The notes under the pieces are model-generated. The model saw only the letters and a list, made by a program, of their open reading frames with translations. It was not told where the DNA came from and did no database searches. From Martelella sp. AD-3 (lineage in GTDB: Bacteria > Pseudomonadota > Alphaproteobacteria > Rhizobiales > Rhizobiaceae), in the NCBI RefSeq assembly GCF_001578105.1, contig NZ_CP014275.1, positions 2,976,001 to 3,040,000 on the forward strand: 64,000 nucleotides of DNA. The letters run 5' to 3'. Position 1 is the stretch's first letter. The number at the start of each line of letters is the position of its first letter. Of this stretch, positions 48,761 through 55,815 are shown in pieces. The position numbers were made by a program, and so were the translations under genes.

Positions 48761-49456
48761 TCAGACGGTCAGGTGGCGGCGCGCCTCCGGCGTATCGAGC
48801 GTGTCGGCGGGTCCGTGATGGACGATCTCGCCGCGATCCATGATATAGACCTGGTCGGCGAGTTCGCGGCAGAAATCGAGATATTGCTCGACCAGAAGAA
48901 TGGCCATGCCGGTTGAATCGCGCAGATAGCGGATCGCCCGGCCGATATCCTTGATGATCGAGGGCTGGATGCCTTCCGTCGGTTCGTCCAGCACCAGAAT
49001 TTTGGGTCGCGTGACCATGGCGCGGCCGATGGCGAGCTGCTGCTGCTGGCCGCCCGAAAGATCGCCGCCGCGACGCGACAGCATTGATTGCAGCACGGGA
49101 AACAGGCTGAAAATATCGTCCGGGATCGTGCGGTCGCGCGCGGCAAGCGGGGCAAAGCCGGTCTCCAGGTTTTCCCGGACCGTCAGCAGCGGAAAGATCT
49201 CGCGCCCCTGCGGCACGTAGCCGACGCCGCGCTTGGCCCGGTGGTAGGGCGCCAGCCCGTCGAGCTTTTCGCCCTGAAAGCTGATGGCGCCGCCCGATGT
49301 CGGATGCTGGCCGGTGACGGCGCGCAGCAACGAGGACTTGCCGACGCCGTTTCGACCCAGCACGCAGGTGATCTTTCCCATCTCGGCGGAAAGCGAAACA
49401 TTCCGCAGCGCCTGCGCCGCGCCGTAATGGAGGTTGACGTTTTCAATGGTCAGCAT
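48761..49456 (-). CDS. urtE: Urea ABC transporter ATP-binding protein UrtE
   Basis: 231 residues, LivF class. Walker A LGRNGVGKSSLLRAV, signature LSGGQQQQLAIGRAM, Walker B ILVLDEPTEGIQPSIIKDIGRAI; the EGIQPSI form is typical of UrtE. The gene closes the urtABCDE operon; a mosaic repeat lies between it and urtD. ureD starts 185 bp downstream on the same strand. Confidence 0.96.
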   Translation of the reverse strand: MLTIENVNLHYGAAQALRNVSLSAEMGKITCVLGRNGVGKSSLLRAVTGQHPTSGGAISFQGEKLDGLAPYHRAKRGVGYVPQGREIFPLLTVRENLETGFAPLAARDRTIPDDIFSLFPVLQSMLSRRGGDLSGGQQQQLAIGRAMVTRPKILVLDEPTEGIQPSIIKDIGRAIRYLRDSTGMAILLVEQYLDFCRELADQVYIMDRGEIVHHGPADTLDTPEARRHLTV

Positions 49457-49532
49457 CGGTAGAGCCCTTTCGACGGACGTCAGGGCGAACAGCCCTTTCT
49501 TGAGCGCGCGGAAAAGCGAGGCCTTTCAGCCT

Positions 49533-49672
49533 CAATCTCCCCCCCTGAGGGGGAGATGTCGCGAACGCGACAGAGGGGGGTAAAGGGCAGAAACCGCAGT
49601 CTCCGAATTCGCAGATAGGGTTCCCCCCCCTCTGCCCCTGTCGGGGCATCTCCCCCTCAAGGGGGGAGATTG
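49533..49672. repeat. CTCCCC palindromic mosaic repeat, copy C (between urtD and urtE)
   Basis: CAATCTCCCCCCCTGAGGGG...GTCGCGAACGCGACAGAGGGGGG, a spacer, then CCCCCCCCTCTGCCCCTGTCGGGGCATCTCCCCCTCAAGGGG. Two nested palindromes with a third inside. It fills the 257-bp urtD-urtE gap, where no gene is found, and would form strong secondary structure in the operon mRNA. Confidence 0.85.
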
Positions 49673-49713
49673 ATGGGGGCTGGCGCTCCTTCAACACGAA
49701 TTCCATCATCCCC

Positions 49714-50472
49714 TCACCGCCCCAGATAATTCTCGATGACCTTCGGGTCGTTCGAGACGTAGTCGATCGAGCCCTCGGCGAGCACCGAGCCTTCTGCAAG
49801 GCAGGTGACCTTGACGCCGAGATCGCGGACGAAGCCCATGTCGTGTTCGACGACGACGACGGCGCGGGTCTTCGCGATCTCGCGCAACAGGCGGGCGGTC
49901 TCCACGGTTTCGGCATCGGTCATGCCGGCAACGGGCTCGTCGACAAGGAGAAGCTTCGGCTCCTGCGCCAGAAGCATGCCGATCTCCAGCCACTGCTTCT
50001 GACCGTGGGAGAGATTGGCCGCAAGCTCGTCGCGACGCGGCGTCAGGCGGATCGTCTCGAGGATTTCCTCAATGCGGGTCCGGTCCTCGCTGGTCAGGCG
50101 ATAGAACAGCGTGGAAAACACGCCGCGCCTGCGGTTGAGCGCCAGTTCCAGATTGTCCCACACCGTATGGCTTTCGAATACGGTCGGCTTCTGGAACTTG
50201 CGACCGATGCCGAGCTGGGCGATATCGGCCTCATCCTTGCGGGTCAGGTCGATCGTGTCGGCGAAGAACACCTCACCCGTATCCGGCCGGGTCTTGCCGG
50301 TGATGATGTCCATCATCGTCGTCTTGCCCGCGCCGTTCGGGCCGATGACAGCCCGCAACTCGCCGGGTTCGATGAAGAAGGAAAGGCTGTTCAGCGCCTT
50401 GAAGCCGTCGAAGGACACCGAGACATTGTCGAGATAGAGCAGGCTTTTCGCGCGTTTTTCACTCGGGCTCAT
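49714..50472 (-). CDS. urtD: Urea ABC transporter ATP-binding protein UrtD
   Basis: 252 residues, LivG class. LDNVSVSFDGFKALNSLSFFIEPGELRAVIGPNGAGKTTMMDIITGKTRPD (Walker A), LSHGQKQWLEIGMLLAQEPKLLLVDEPVAGMTD (signature, Walker B) and VVVEHDMGFVRDLG. The SHGQKQWLEIGM form is characteristic of UrtD. Its ATG overlaps the urtC stop. Confidence 0.97.
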   Translation of the reverse strand: MSPSEKRAKSLLYLDNVSVSFDGFKALNSLSFFIEPGELRAVIGPNGAGKTTMMDIITGKTRPDTGEVFFADTIDLTRKDEADIAQLGIGRKFQKPTVFESHTVWDNLELALNRRRGVFSTLFYRLTSEDRTRIEEILETIRLTPRRDELAANLSHGQKQWLEIGMLLAQEPKLLLVDEPVAGMTDAETVETARLLREIAKTRAVVVVEHDMGFVRDLGVKVTCLAEGSVLAEGSIDYVSNDPKVIENYLGR

Positions 50473-51635
50473 CGTGCGCCCTCCTCGCTCGGGGTTACGT
50501 CCATGCCGGCCTCGGCCTGTTCCGAGCGCGCGTTGGCATCATTGCCCTTCTTCGAGAAGCGGTCGGAAATCGTGCCGACAATTCCCTTGGGCAGGAACAG
50601 GGTGACGGCAACAAAGAGACCGCCGAGCGCGAACAGCCAGAAGGCGGGGAACAGCCCGGTGAAGATGGTCTTGCCGCCGTTGACGAGGATCGCGCCGATG
50701 ATCGGCCCGATCAGCGTTGCCCGGCCGCCGACGGCGGTCCAGATGACGACCTCGATGGAATTGGCCGGCGCGAATTCGCCCGGATTGATGATGCCGACCT
50801 GCGGCACGTAGAGCGCGCCGGCAACGCCCGCCATCATGGCCGAGACAACGAAGGTGAAGAGCTTGTAGTTTTCCACGCGGTAGCCCAGAAACCGCACCCG
50901 GCTTTCGGCATCGCGCACGCCGACCAGAACCTTGCCGGACTTCGAACGGACGATTGCCGAGGTAATGAAGAGCCCGATGGCGAGGAAGATGGCGGAGGCT
51001 GCGAACAATGCCGCGCGCGTGCCGTCGGCCTGCACGGAGAAGCCGAGAATATCCTTGAAGTCCGTCAGGCCGTTATTGCCGCCGAAGCCCATGTCGTTGC
51101 GGAAGAAGGCAAGCAGCAGGGCATAGGTCATCGCCTGGGTGATGATCGACAGGTAGACGCCGTTGACGCGCGAGCGGAAGGCGAACCAGCCGAAGGCGAA
51201 GGCCAGCGCGCCGGGCACGAGCAGCACCATCAGCATGGCGAACCAGAACATGTCGAAGCCGTGCCAGAACCAGGGTAGCTCCTGATAGTTCAGGAAGACC
51301 ATGAAGTCCGGCAGGGTCGGATCGCCATAAACGCCGCGCGGGCCGATCTGACGCATCAAATACATGCCCATGGCATAGCCGCCAAGCGCGAAGAAGGCGC
51401 CGTGGCCGAGCGAAAGAATGCCGCAAAAGCCCCAGACGAGATCGAGCGACAGCGCCAGCAGCGCGTAGCAGAGATATTTGCCGAAGAGCGACACGATATA
51501 GGTCGGCAGGTGAAACGGGCTTCCCGCCGGGATGAGAAGATTGAGGACCGGCACCAGCAGGGCGATGCCGAGCAGGATGGCGATCGCGATCGAGATCCTG
51601 CGGTCGAGCGAGCGGAGAACATAGGCCGTAATCAT
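50469..51635 (-). CDS. urtC: Urea ABC transporter permease UrtC
   Basis: 388 residues, LivM class, with 9-10 hydrophobic helices. LWGFCGILSLGHGAFFALGGYAMGMYLM and GVRDAESRVRFLGYRVENYKLFTFVVSAMMAGVAGALYVPQVG are family signatures. The start overlaps the urtB stop by ATGA and the end overlaps urtD by ATGA. Confidence 0.97.
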   Translation of the reverse strand: MITAYVLRSLDRRISIAIAILLGIALLVPVLNLLIPAGSPFHLPTYIVSLFGKYLCYALLALSLDLVWGFCGILSLGHGAFFALGGYAMGMYLMRQIGPRGVYGDPTLPDFMVFLNYQELPWFWHGFDMFWFAMLMVLLVPGALAFAFGWFAFRSRVNGVYLSIITQAMTYALLLAFFRNDMGFGGNNGLTDFKDILGFSVQADGTRAALFAASAIFLAIGLFITSAIVRSKSGKVLVGVRDAESRVRFLGYRVENYKLFTFVVSAMMAGVAGALYVPQVGIINPGEFAPANSIEVVIWTAVGGRATLIGPIIGAILVNGGKTIFTGLFPAFWLFALGGLFVAVTLFLPKGIVGTISDRFSKKGNDANARSEQAEAGMDVTPSEEGAR

Positions 51636-53272
51636 GATTCAACCGCCCTTCCCTTGAGTGCGAACAGACCGCGCGGCCGTTTCTGGATGAACAGGATGAT
51701 GAAGACGAGCACCAGGATTTTGCCGAGAACGGCGCCGGCATAGGGCTCGAGGAACTTGTTCAGGATGCCGAGCGAGAAGGCGCCGACGAAGGTGCCCCAG
51801 AGATTGCCGACGCCGCCGAAGACCACGACCATAAAACTATCGATGATGTAGGACTGGCCGAGATTGGGCGAGACATTGTCGATCTGCGACAGCGCGACCC
51901 CGGCAAGCCCCGCAACGCCAGATCCCAGGGCAAATGTGAAGGCATCGACCCAGGGCGTGCGGATGCCCATGGAGGCGGCCATGCGCCGGTTCTGCGTCAC
52001 CGCCCGCATCTGCAGGCCGAAGGCGGAGCGCTTCATCAGCATCAGAAGGCCGAGAAACACGGCCAGCGAAAAGACAACGATCCAGAGCCTGGACCAGGTG
52101 ATGACCAGCCCGCCGAGATCGAAGGCGCCGGACATCCAGGACGGATTGCCGACCTCGCGGTTTGTCGGGCCGAAAATGCTGCGCACCGCCTGCTGCAGGA
52201 TCAGCGAAACGCCCCAGGTGGCCAGCAGGGTTTCCAGAGGACGGCCATAAAGGAAGCGGATGACGCCGCGCTCAATCACGAGGCCGACGGCAGCGGTGAT
52301 GAGGAAGGCAACCGGAAGGGCAATCGCCAGCGACCAGTCGAAAAGGCCGGGATAGGAGGTGCGGATCACCTGCTGCACCATAAAGGTGGAGTAGGCGCCA
52401 ATCATCACCATTTCGCCATGGGCCATGTTGATGACGCCCATGACGCCGAAGGTGATGGCAAGGCCGATCGCCGCCAGAAGCAGAACGGAACCAAGGGAGA
52501 GGCCATACCAGACGTTCTGCGCCGCGTCCCAGAAGGCAAGGCGCTTTTCGATCTTCGCCTGGGCGGCATCGACCTCGTCCTGCAGTTCCGGATCGAGCGA
52601 ACCGCGCGCCGAGAGAAGGATGGAGATCGCATCGCGCCCGCCGATCGCGGCGATGTCGTTGATCGCCTCGGCCTTGGCCTCGATCGGACGGGAGGAATTC
52701 AGGATGGAGATGGCGCGGGCCTGGCCGAGGGCTGCGGCAATCTCGCCGTCCTCTTCTGCCGCAAGCGCCTCTTCGATCAGCGCCAGATTGTCCTCGCTCG
52801 GCGCGTTCATCATGGCGCGGGCGGCTGAAAGCCGGATAGTACGATCAGGGCTCATCAGCGTCAGCCCGGCGATCGCGGCATCGATGGAGCGCCGAAGATT
52901 GTTGTTGACCTTGACCTTCTCGAGGTCGCGCTTGGAGCGTTCCCCGGCTTCCGCGCCGGTCAGCGGGTCGATCAGCACAAGATTGCGGCTCGATGACCCC
53001 TTCCTGGTGATGAAGACCGCGCCGTCATCCTCGCGGTAATAGAGATCGCCGTTGGAAAGAGCTCTCAGCGCGGGCAAAACGGCGATATCGCCCGTCGCCG
53101 CAAGCGCTTCGACCAGTTTCTCGGTCTGACCGAAATTCCGGGCTTCGGAGAACTGATCAATCAGCGACCCGGCGTCGTCGGCCGCCCGGGAGAGAGAGGG
53201 CGCACATGCCAGTACCAGTATTGCAAATAAGATAAAGGTTCTGAAATAGCGCGGTAGTAGAGAAATGGACAT
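51632..53272 (-). CDS. urtB: Urea ABC transporter permease UrtB
   Basis: 546 residues from ATG 53272. A signal-like helix (YFRTFILFAILVLACAPSLSRAA) leads an extracytoplasmic extension of about 260 residues with HEAT-like repeats (LRALSNGDLYYREDDGAV), usual for UrtB. The LivH-type permease follows (GVINMAHGEMVMIGAYSTFMVQ; GTFVGAFSLGILNKFLEPYAGAV). It starts 92 bp after urtA, separated by two stem-loops. Confidence 0.96.
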   Translation of the reverse strand: MSISLLPRYFRTFILFAILVLACAPSLSRAADDAGSLIDQFSEARNFGQTEKLVEALAATGDIAVLPALRALSNGDLYYREDDGAVFITRKGSSSRNLVLIDPLTGAEAGERSKRDLEKVKVNNNLRRSIDAAIAGLTLMSPDRTIRLSAARAMMNAPSEDNLALIEEALAAEEDGEIAAALGQARAISILNSSRPIEAKAEAINDIAAIGGRDAISILLSARGSLDPELQDEVDAAQAKIEKRLAFWDAAQNVWYGLSLGSVLLLAAIGLAITFGVMGVINMAHGEMVMIGAYSTFMVQQVIRTSYPGLFDWSLAIALPVAFLITAAVGLVIERGVIRFLYGRPLETLLATWGVSLILQQAVRSIFGPTNREVGNPSWMSGAFDLGGLVITWSRLWIVVFSLAVFLGLLMLMKRSAFGLQMRAVTQNRRMAASMGIRTPWVDAFTFALGSGVAGLAGVALSQIDNVSPNLGQSYIIDSFMVVVFGGVGNLWGTFVGAFSLGILNKFLEPYAGAVLGKILVLVFIILFIQKRPRGLFALKGRAVES

Positions 53273-53288
53273 GTGCGCCCCCAACGTT

Positions 53289-53347
53289 GACAGTCCGCCT
53301 CGCAAAGGACTGTCCCCCTGTTCACCCGGCGCGAAACACGCGCCGGG
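53289..53347 (-). promoter_or_regulatory. Two stem-loops in the urtA-urtB intergenic mRNA
   Basis: First, CCCGGCGCG with CGCGCCGGG (53325-53333 / 53339-53347), a 9-bp GC stem with a 5-nt loop, 17 nt after the urtA stop. Second, GACAGTCC with GGACTGTC (53289-53296 / 53307-53314), close to the urtB start. Neither is followed by a T-run. They are suited to protecting or partly terminating the urtA message so that binding protein exceeds permease. Confidence 0.7.
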
Positions 53348-53363
53348 AGCCGAGTTGCCGTTC

Positions 53364-54659
53364 TTATTCGGCAGCCATGCCGCCACACTGGCCGGTTTCG
53401 ACGTTGAAGTTGCCGCACGACATCGGCGCGCGCCAGTCGGCGATCAGGTTCTTCGAATCCGGCAGGTAATCGGACCATGCGTCGCCGGCGACGAGACCGG
53501 GCGTTTCGTAAACGATGTCGAACTGGCCATCATCCTGGATCTCGCCGATCAGCACCGGCTTGGTGATGTGGTGGTTCGGCATCATCGCCGAATAGCCGCC
53601 CGAAAGATTCGGCACGGAAACGCCGATGAGCGCATCGATGACGGCATCCGGATCGGTGGTGCCCGCCTTCTCGACCGCCTCGACCCACATGTTGAAGCCG
53701 ATATAGTGGGCTTCCATCGGGTCGTTGGTCACGCGGGAATCGTCGCCGGTGTAAGCGTGCCAGGCATCGATGAAGTCGTAATTCGCATCGGTGTCGACGG
53801 ACTGGAAGTAGTTCCATGCGGCCAGATGACCGACAAGCGGAGCGGTATCGAGACCGGCGAGTTCTTCCTCACCCACGGAAAATGCCACAACCGGGATATC
53901 GGACGCGGAAATACCCTGGTTGGCGAGCTCCTTGTAGAAGGGCACATTGGCGTCGCCGTTGATGGTGGAGACCACGGCCGTCTTCTTGCCCTCCGAGCCG
54001 AAATTCTTGATGTCGGAGACGATCGTCTGCCAGTCGGAAAAGCCGAACGGCGTGTAGTTGATCATGATGTCTTCTTCGGCAACGCCATGATCCTTGAGAT
54101 AGGCTTCGAGGATCTTGTTGGTCGTGCGCGGATAGACATAGTCGGTACCGGCTAGAACCCAGCGCTCGACGCCTTCATTCTCCATCAGGTAATCGACGGC
54201 GGGAATGGCCTGCTGGTTCGGCGCAGCACCGGTGTAGAACACGTTGCGCTGGCTTTCCTCGCCCTCATACTGGACGGGATAGAAGAGGATGCTGTTCAGT
54301 TCCTCGAAGACCGGCAGAACCGATTTGCGCGACACCGACGTCCAGCAGCCGAAGACCGCCGAAACGCCATCGCCTTCGATCAGTTCGCGCGCCTTTTCGG
54401 CAAAGAGCGGCCAGTCGGAGGCCGGGTCGACGACAACCGCCTCAAGCTGCTTTCCCAGAAGGCCGCCCTTTTCGTTCTGCTCTTCGATGAGCATCAGCAT
54501 GGCGTCCTTCAGCGTCGTCTCCGAAATCGCCATCGTGCCGGAGAGCGAGTGCAGGATACCGACCTTGATCGTGTCTTCCTGCGCCAGCGCGCCGGTTGCG
54601 GTCGAAGCGGCGAGCGCCGCCAGAAGAGCCGCGCCGGTCATTGCCTTTTTGAAATTCAT
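53364..54659 (-). CDS. urtA: Urea ABC transporter substrate-binding protein UrtA
   Basis: 431 residues. A signal peptide (KAMTGAALLAALAASTATGALA) precedes the UrtA/AmiC-type fold: VGILHSLSGTMAISETTLKDAMLMLIEEQNEKGG, FGCWTSVSRKSVLPVFEELNSILFYPVQYEGEE, and GAAPNQQAIPAVDYLMENEGVERWVLAGTDYVYPRTTN. These are the signatures of urea binding proteins. It heads the urtABCDE operon. Confidence 0.97.
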   Translation of the reverse strand: MNFKKAMTGAALLAALAASTATGALAQEDTIKVGILHSLSGTMAISETTLKDAMLMLIEEQNEKGGLLGKQLEAVVVDPASDWPLFAEKARELIEGDGVSAVFGCWTSVSRKSVLPVFEELNSILFYPVQYEGEESQRNVFYTGAAPNQQAIPAVDYLMENEGVERWVLAGTDYVYPRTTNKILEAYLKDHGVAEEDIMINYTPFGFSDWQTIVSDIKNFGSEGKKTAVVSTINGDANVPFYKELANQGISASDIPVVAFSVGEEELAGLDTAPLVGHLAAWNYFQSVDTDANYDFIDAWHAYTGDDSRVTNDPMEAHYIGFNMWVEAVEKAGTTDPDAVIDALIGVSVPNLSGGYSAMMPNHHITKPVLIGEIQDDGQFDIVYETPGLVAGDAWSDYLPDSKNLIADWRAPMSCGNFNVETGQCGGMAAE

Positions 54660-54757
54660 GTTTTTCCCCTCAACGGATTGTCGCCTTCAAAGGCGCTTGG
54701 AAATCGCGGCGTTCGTGAAAAACAACGCCTGCGCCAACTATCGTCGAGGGAGAGAGA

Positions 54758-54789
54758 ACCCCACATACGTCATTTGACGTAGGCGGGGT
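54758..54789. promoter_or_regulatory. 32-bp extended palindrome upstream of urtA (candidate operator)
   Basis: ACCCC-N3-TACGTCA-TT-TGACGTA-N3-GGGGT: the inner 16 bp (54766-54781) are a perfect dyad and the outer ACCCC/GGGGT arms are symmetric as well. It is 100-130 bp upstream of urtA and 24-55 bp after the hydroxylase stop. TACGT half-sites suit NarL/FixJ/LuxR-type regulators, and such a regulator is encoded at 59210. A hairpin terminator role for the hydroxylase gene cannot be excluded. Closer to urtA, TGGCGCAGGCGTTGTT is a weak sigma-54-like match. Confidence 0.55.
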
Positions 54790-54812
54790 GGAAGACTGCC
54801 CGCAAGGCTGCC

Positions 54813-55628
54813 TTATGGCCTGTTCCGAAGCGCCTCGGCCTCGGCATAGAACTTCTTTTCCCAGTCCTTGTGGTTGTCGAGACCTTCGCGGATGAAGGGC
54901 GTGAAGATCGCCATGTTCATCAAGAGCCAGTTGATGAAGCGGGCGGGAAAACGCGTGGGCTTGACGAAATCGACGAACAGGACGACGCGGGTCTTGTCCG
55001 TGTGGTTCCAGGCCTCGTGCTCATAGGCATCGTCGAAGATCAGCACCTTGCCCTCTTCCCAGTGGCAGATCTGGTCCTTGACCCGGATCGCGAGCTGATC
55101 GGGCTCGGCCTCCGGCACGATCATGCCCAGATGAAGACGCAGCACGCCGTTATAGGGGCCGCGATGGGCCGGCAGGTGCTTTCCCGGCTCGAAGATCGAG
55201 AACATCACCGTCGTCAGTCCGGGGATCTTCTGCATCGCCTCCCAGGTCTTCGGGCAGGCCTTGATGTTCTGTTCCGATTTCAGCCCGTAGCCGAGCAGGA
55301 AGAAGGTCTTCCAGTGATTGTCATCGGAAATCGTCTTCACGTCCGTGGAGATATCCTGAAAGCTCGGCAGTTCGCTCTGGCGCTCCAGCACCTTGTCGAG
55401 TTCGGCGCGGATGGCGGGGGCCGCCGCCTCGATCTCCTTCGACCAGGGAAAGGTGGCATTGTCGTAGACGGGCGGATTGCCGTAGATCGCATGTTTGAAA
55501 TTGAGCTTTTCCGCCCAGTTGACGACGCCCATGAAAAACCGCGTCACAGCGCTCGGGCGCTCCATCGGCGCGATGCCGTCGGTTCCGAAGCTCTGGCCGT
55601 CCTTGCCTTTCGTTTCGGTATGCGTCAT
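54813..55628 (-). CDS. Aspartyl/asparaginyl beta-hydroxylase-domain protein (LpxO/OlsC-like)
   Basis: 271 residues from ATG 55628. The Fe(II)/2-oxoglutarate dioxygenase core is visible as MFSIFEPGKHLPAHRGPYNGVLRLHLGMIVP (first His of HRG and LRLHLG) and WEEGKVLIFDDAYEHEAWNHTDKTRVVLFVDF (second His and Arg). The C-terminal FINWLLMNMAIF is hydrophobic. Relatives include LpxO (lipid A) and OlsC (ornithine lipid) hydroxylases, so a membrane-lipid substrate is plausible. Its position between urtA and the sensor kinase has no obvious functional reason. Confidence 0.85.
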   Translation of the reverse strand: MTHTETKGKDGQSFGTDGIAPMERPSAVTRFFMGVVNWAEKLNFKHAIYGNPPVYDNATFPWSKEIEAAAPAIRAELDKVLERQSELPSFQDISTDVKTISDDNHWKTFFLLGYGLKSEQNIKACPKTWEAMQKIPGLTTVMFSIFEPGKHLPAHRGPYNGVLRLHLGMIVPEAEPDQLAIRVKDQICHWEEGKVLIFDDAYEHEAWNHTDKTRVVLFVDFVKPTRFPARFINWLLMNMAIFTPFIREGLDNHKDWEKKFYAEAEALRNRP

Positions 55629-55815
55629 GAACCTCTCCTTTATGCGGCTCTGCAGCTTCAACTGACCGCGATCATCCTAACATTCCCCGAAAAAAGGAAA
55701 AAGTGCGGCGGATGACGCGAATCGGGCCGCGTTTTCGCTTGCCATCGTCAGCCATTGCCTGAACATTCGAAAAAGCCAAGTTTCTTTTCACCTGCAGGCG
55801 CCGCACACACGATCG

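Noticed and set aside
54680..54760. Strong sigma-54 promoter for urtA
   Set aside because: TGGCGCAGGCGTTGTT resembles the consensus but has T instead of C at the -12 GC and other mismatches, so it is only mentioned as weak.
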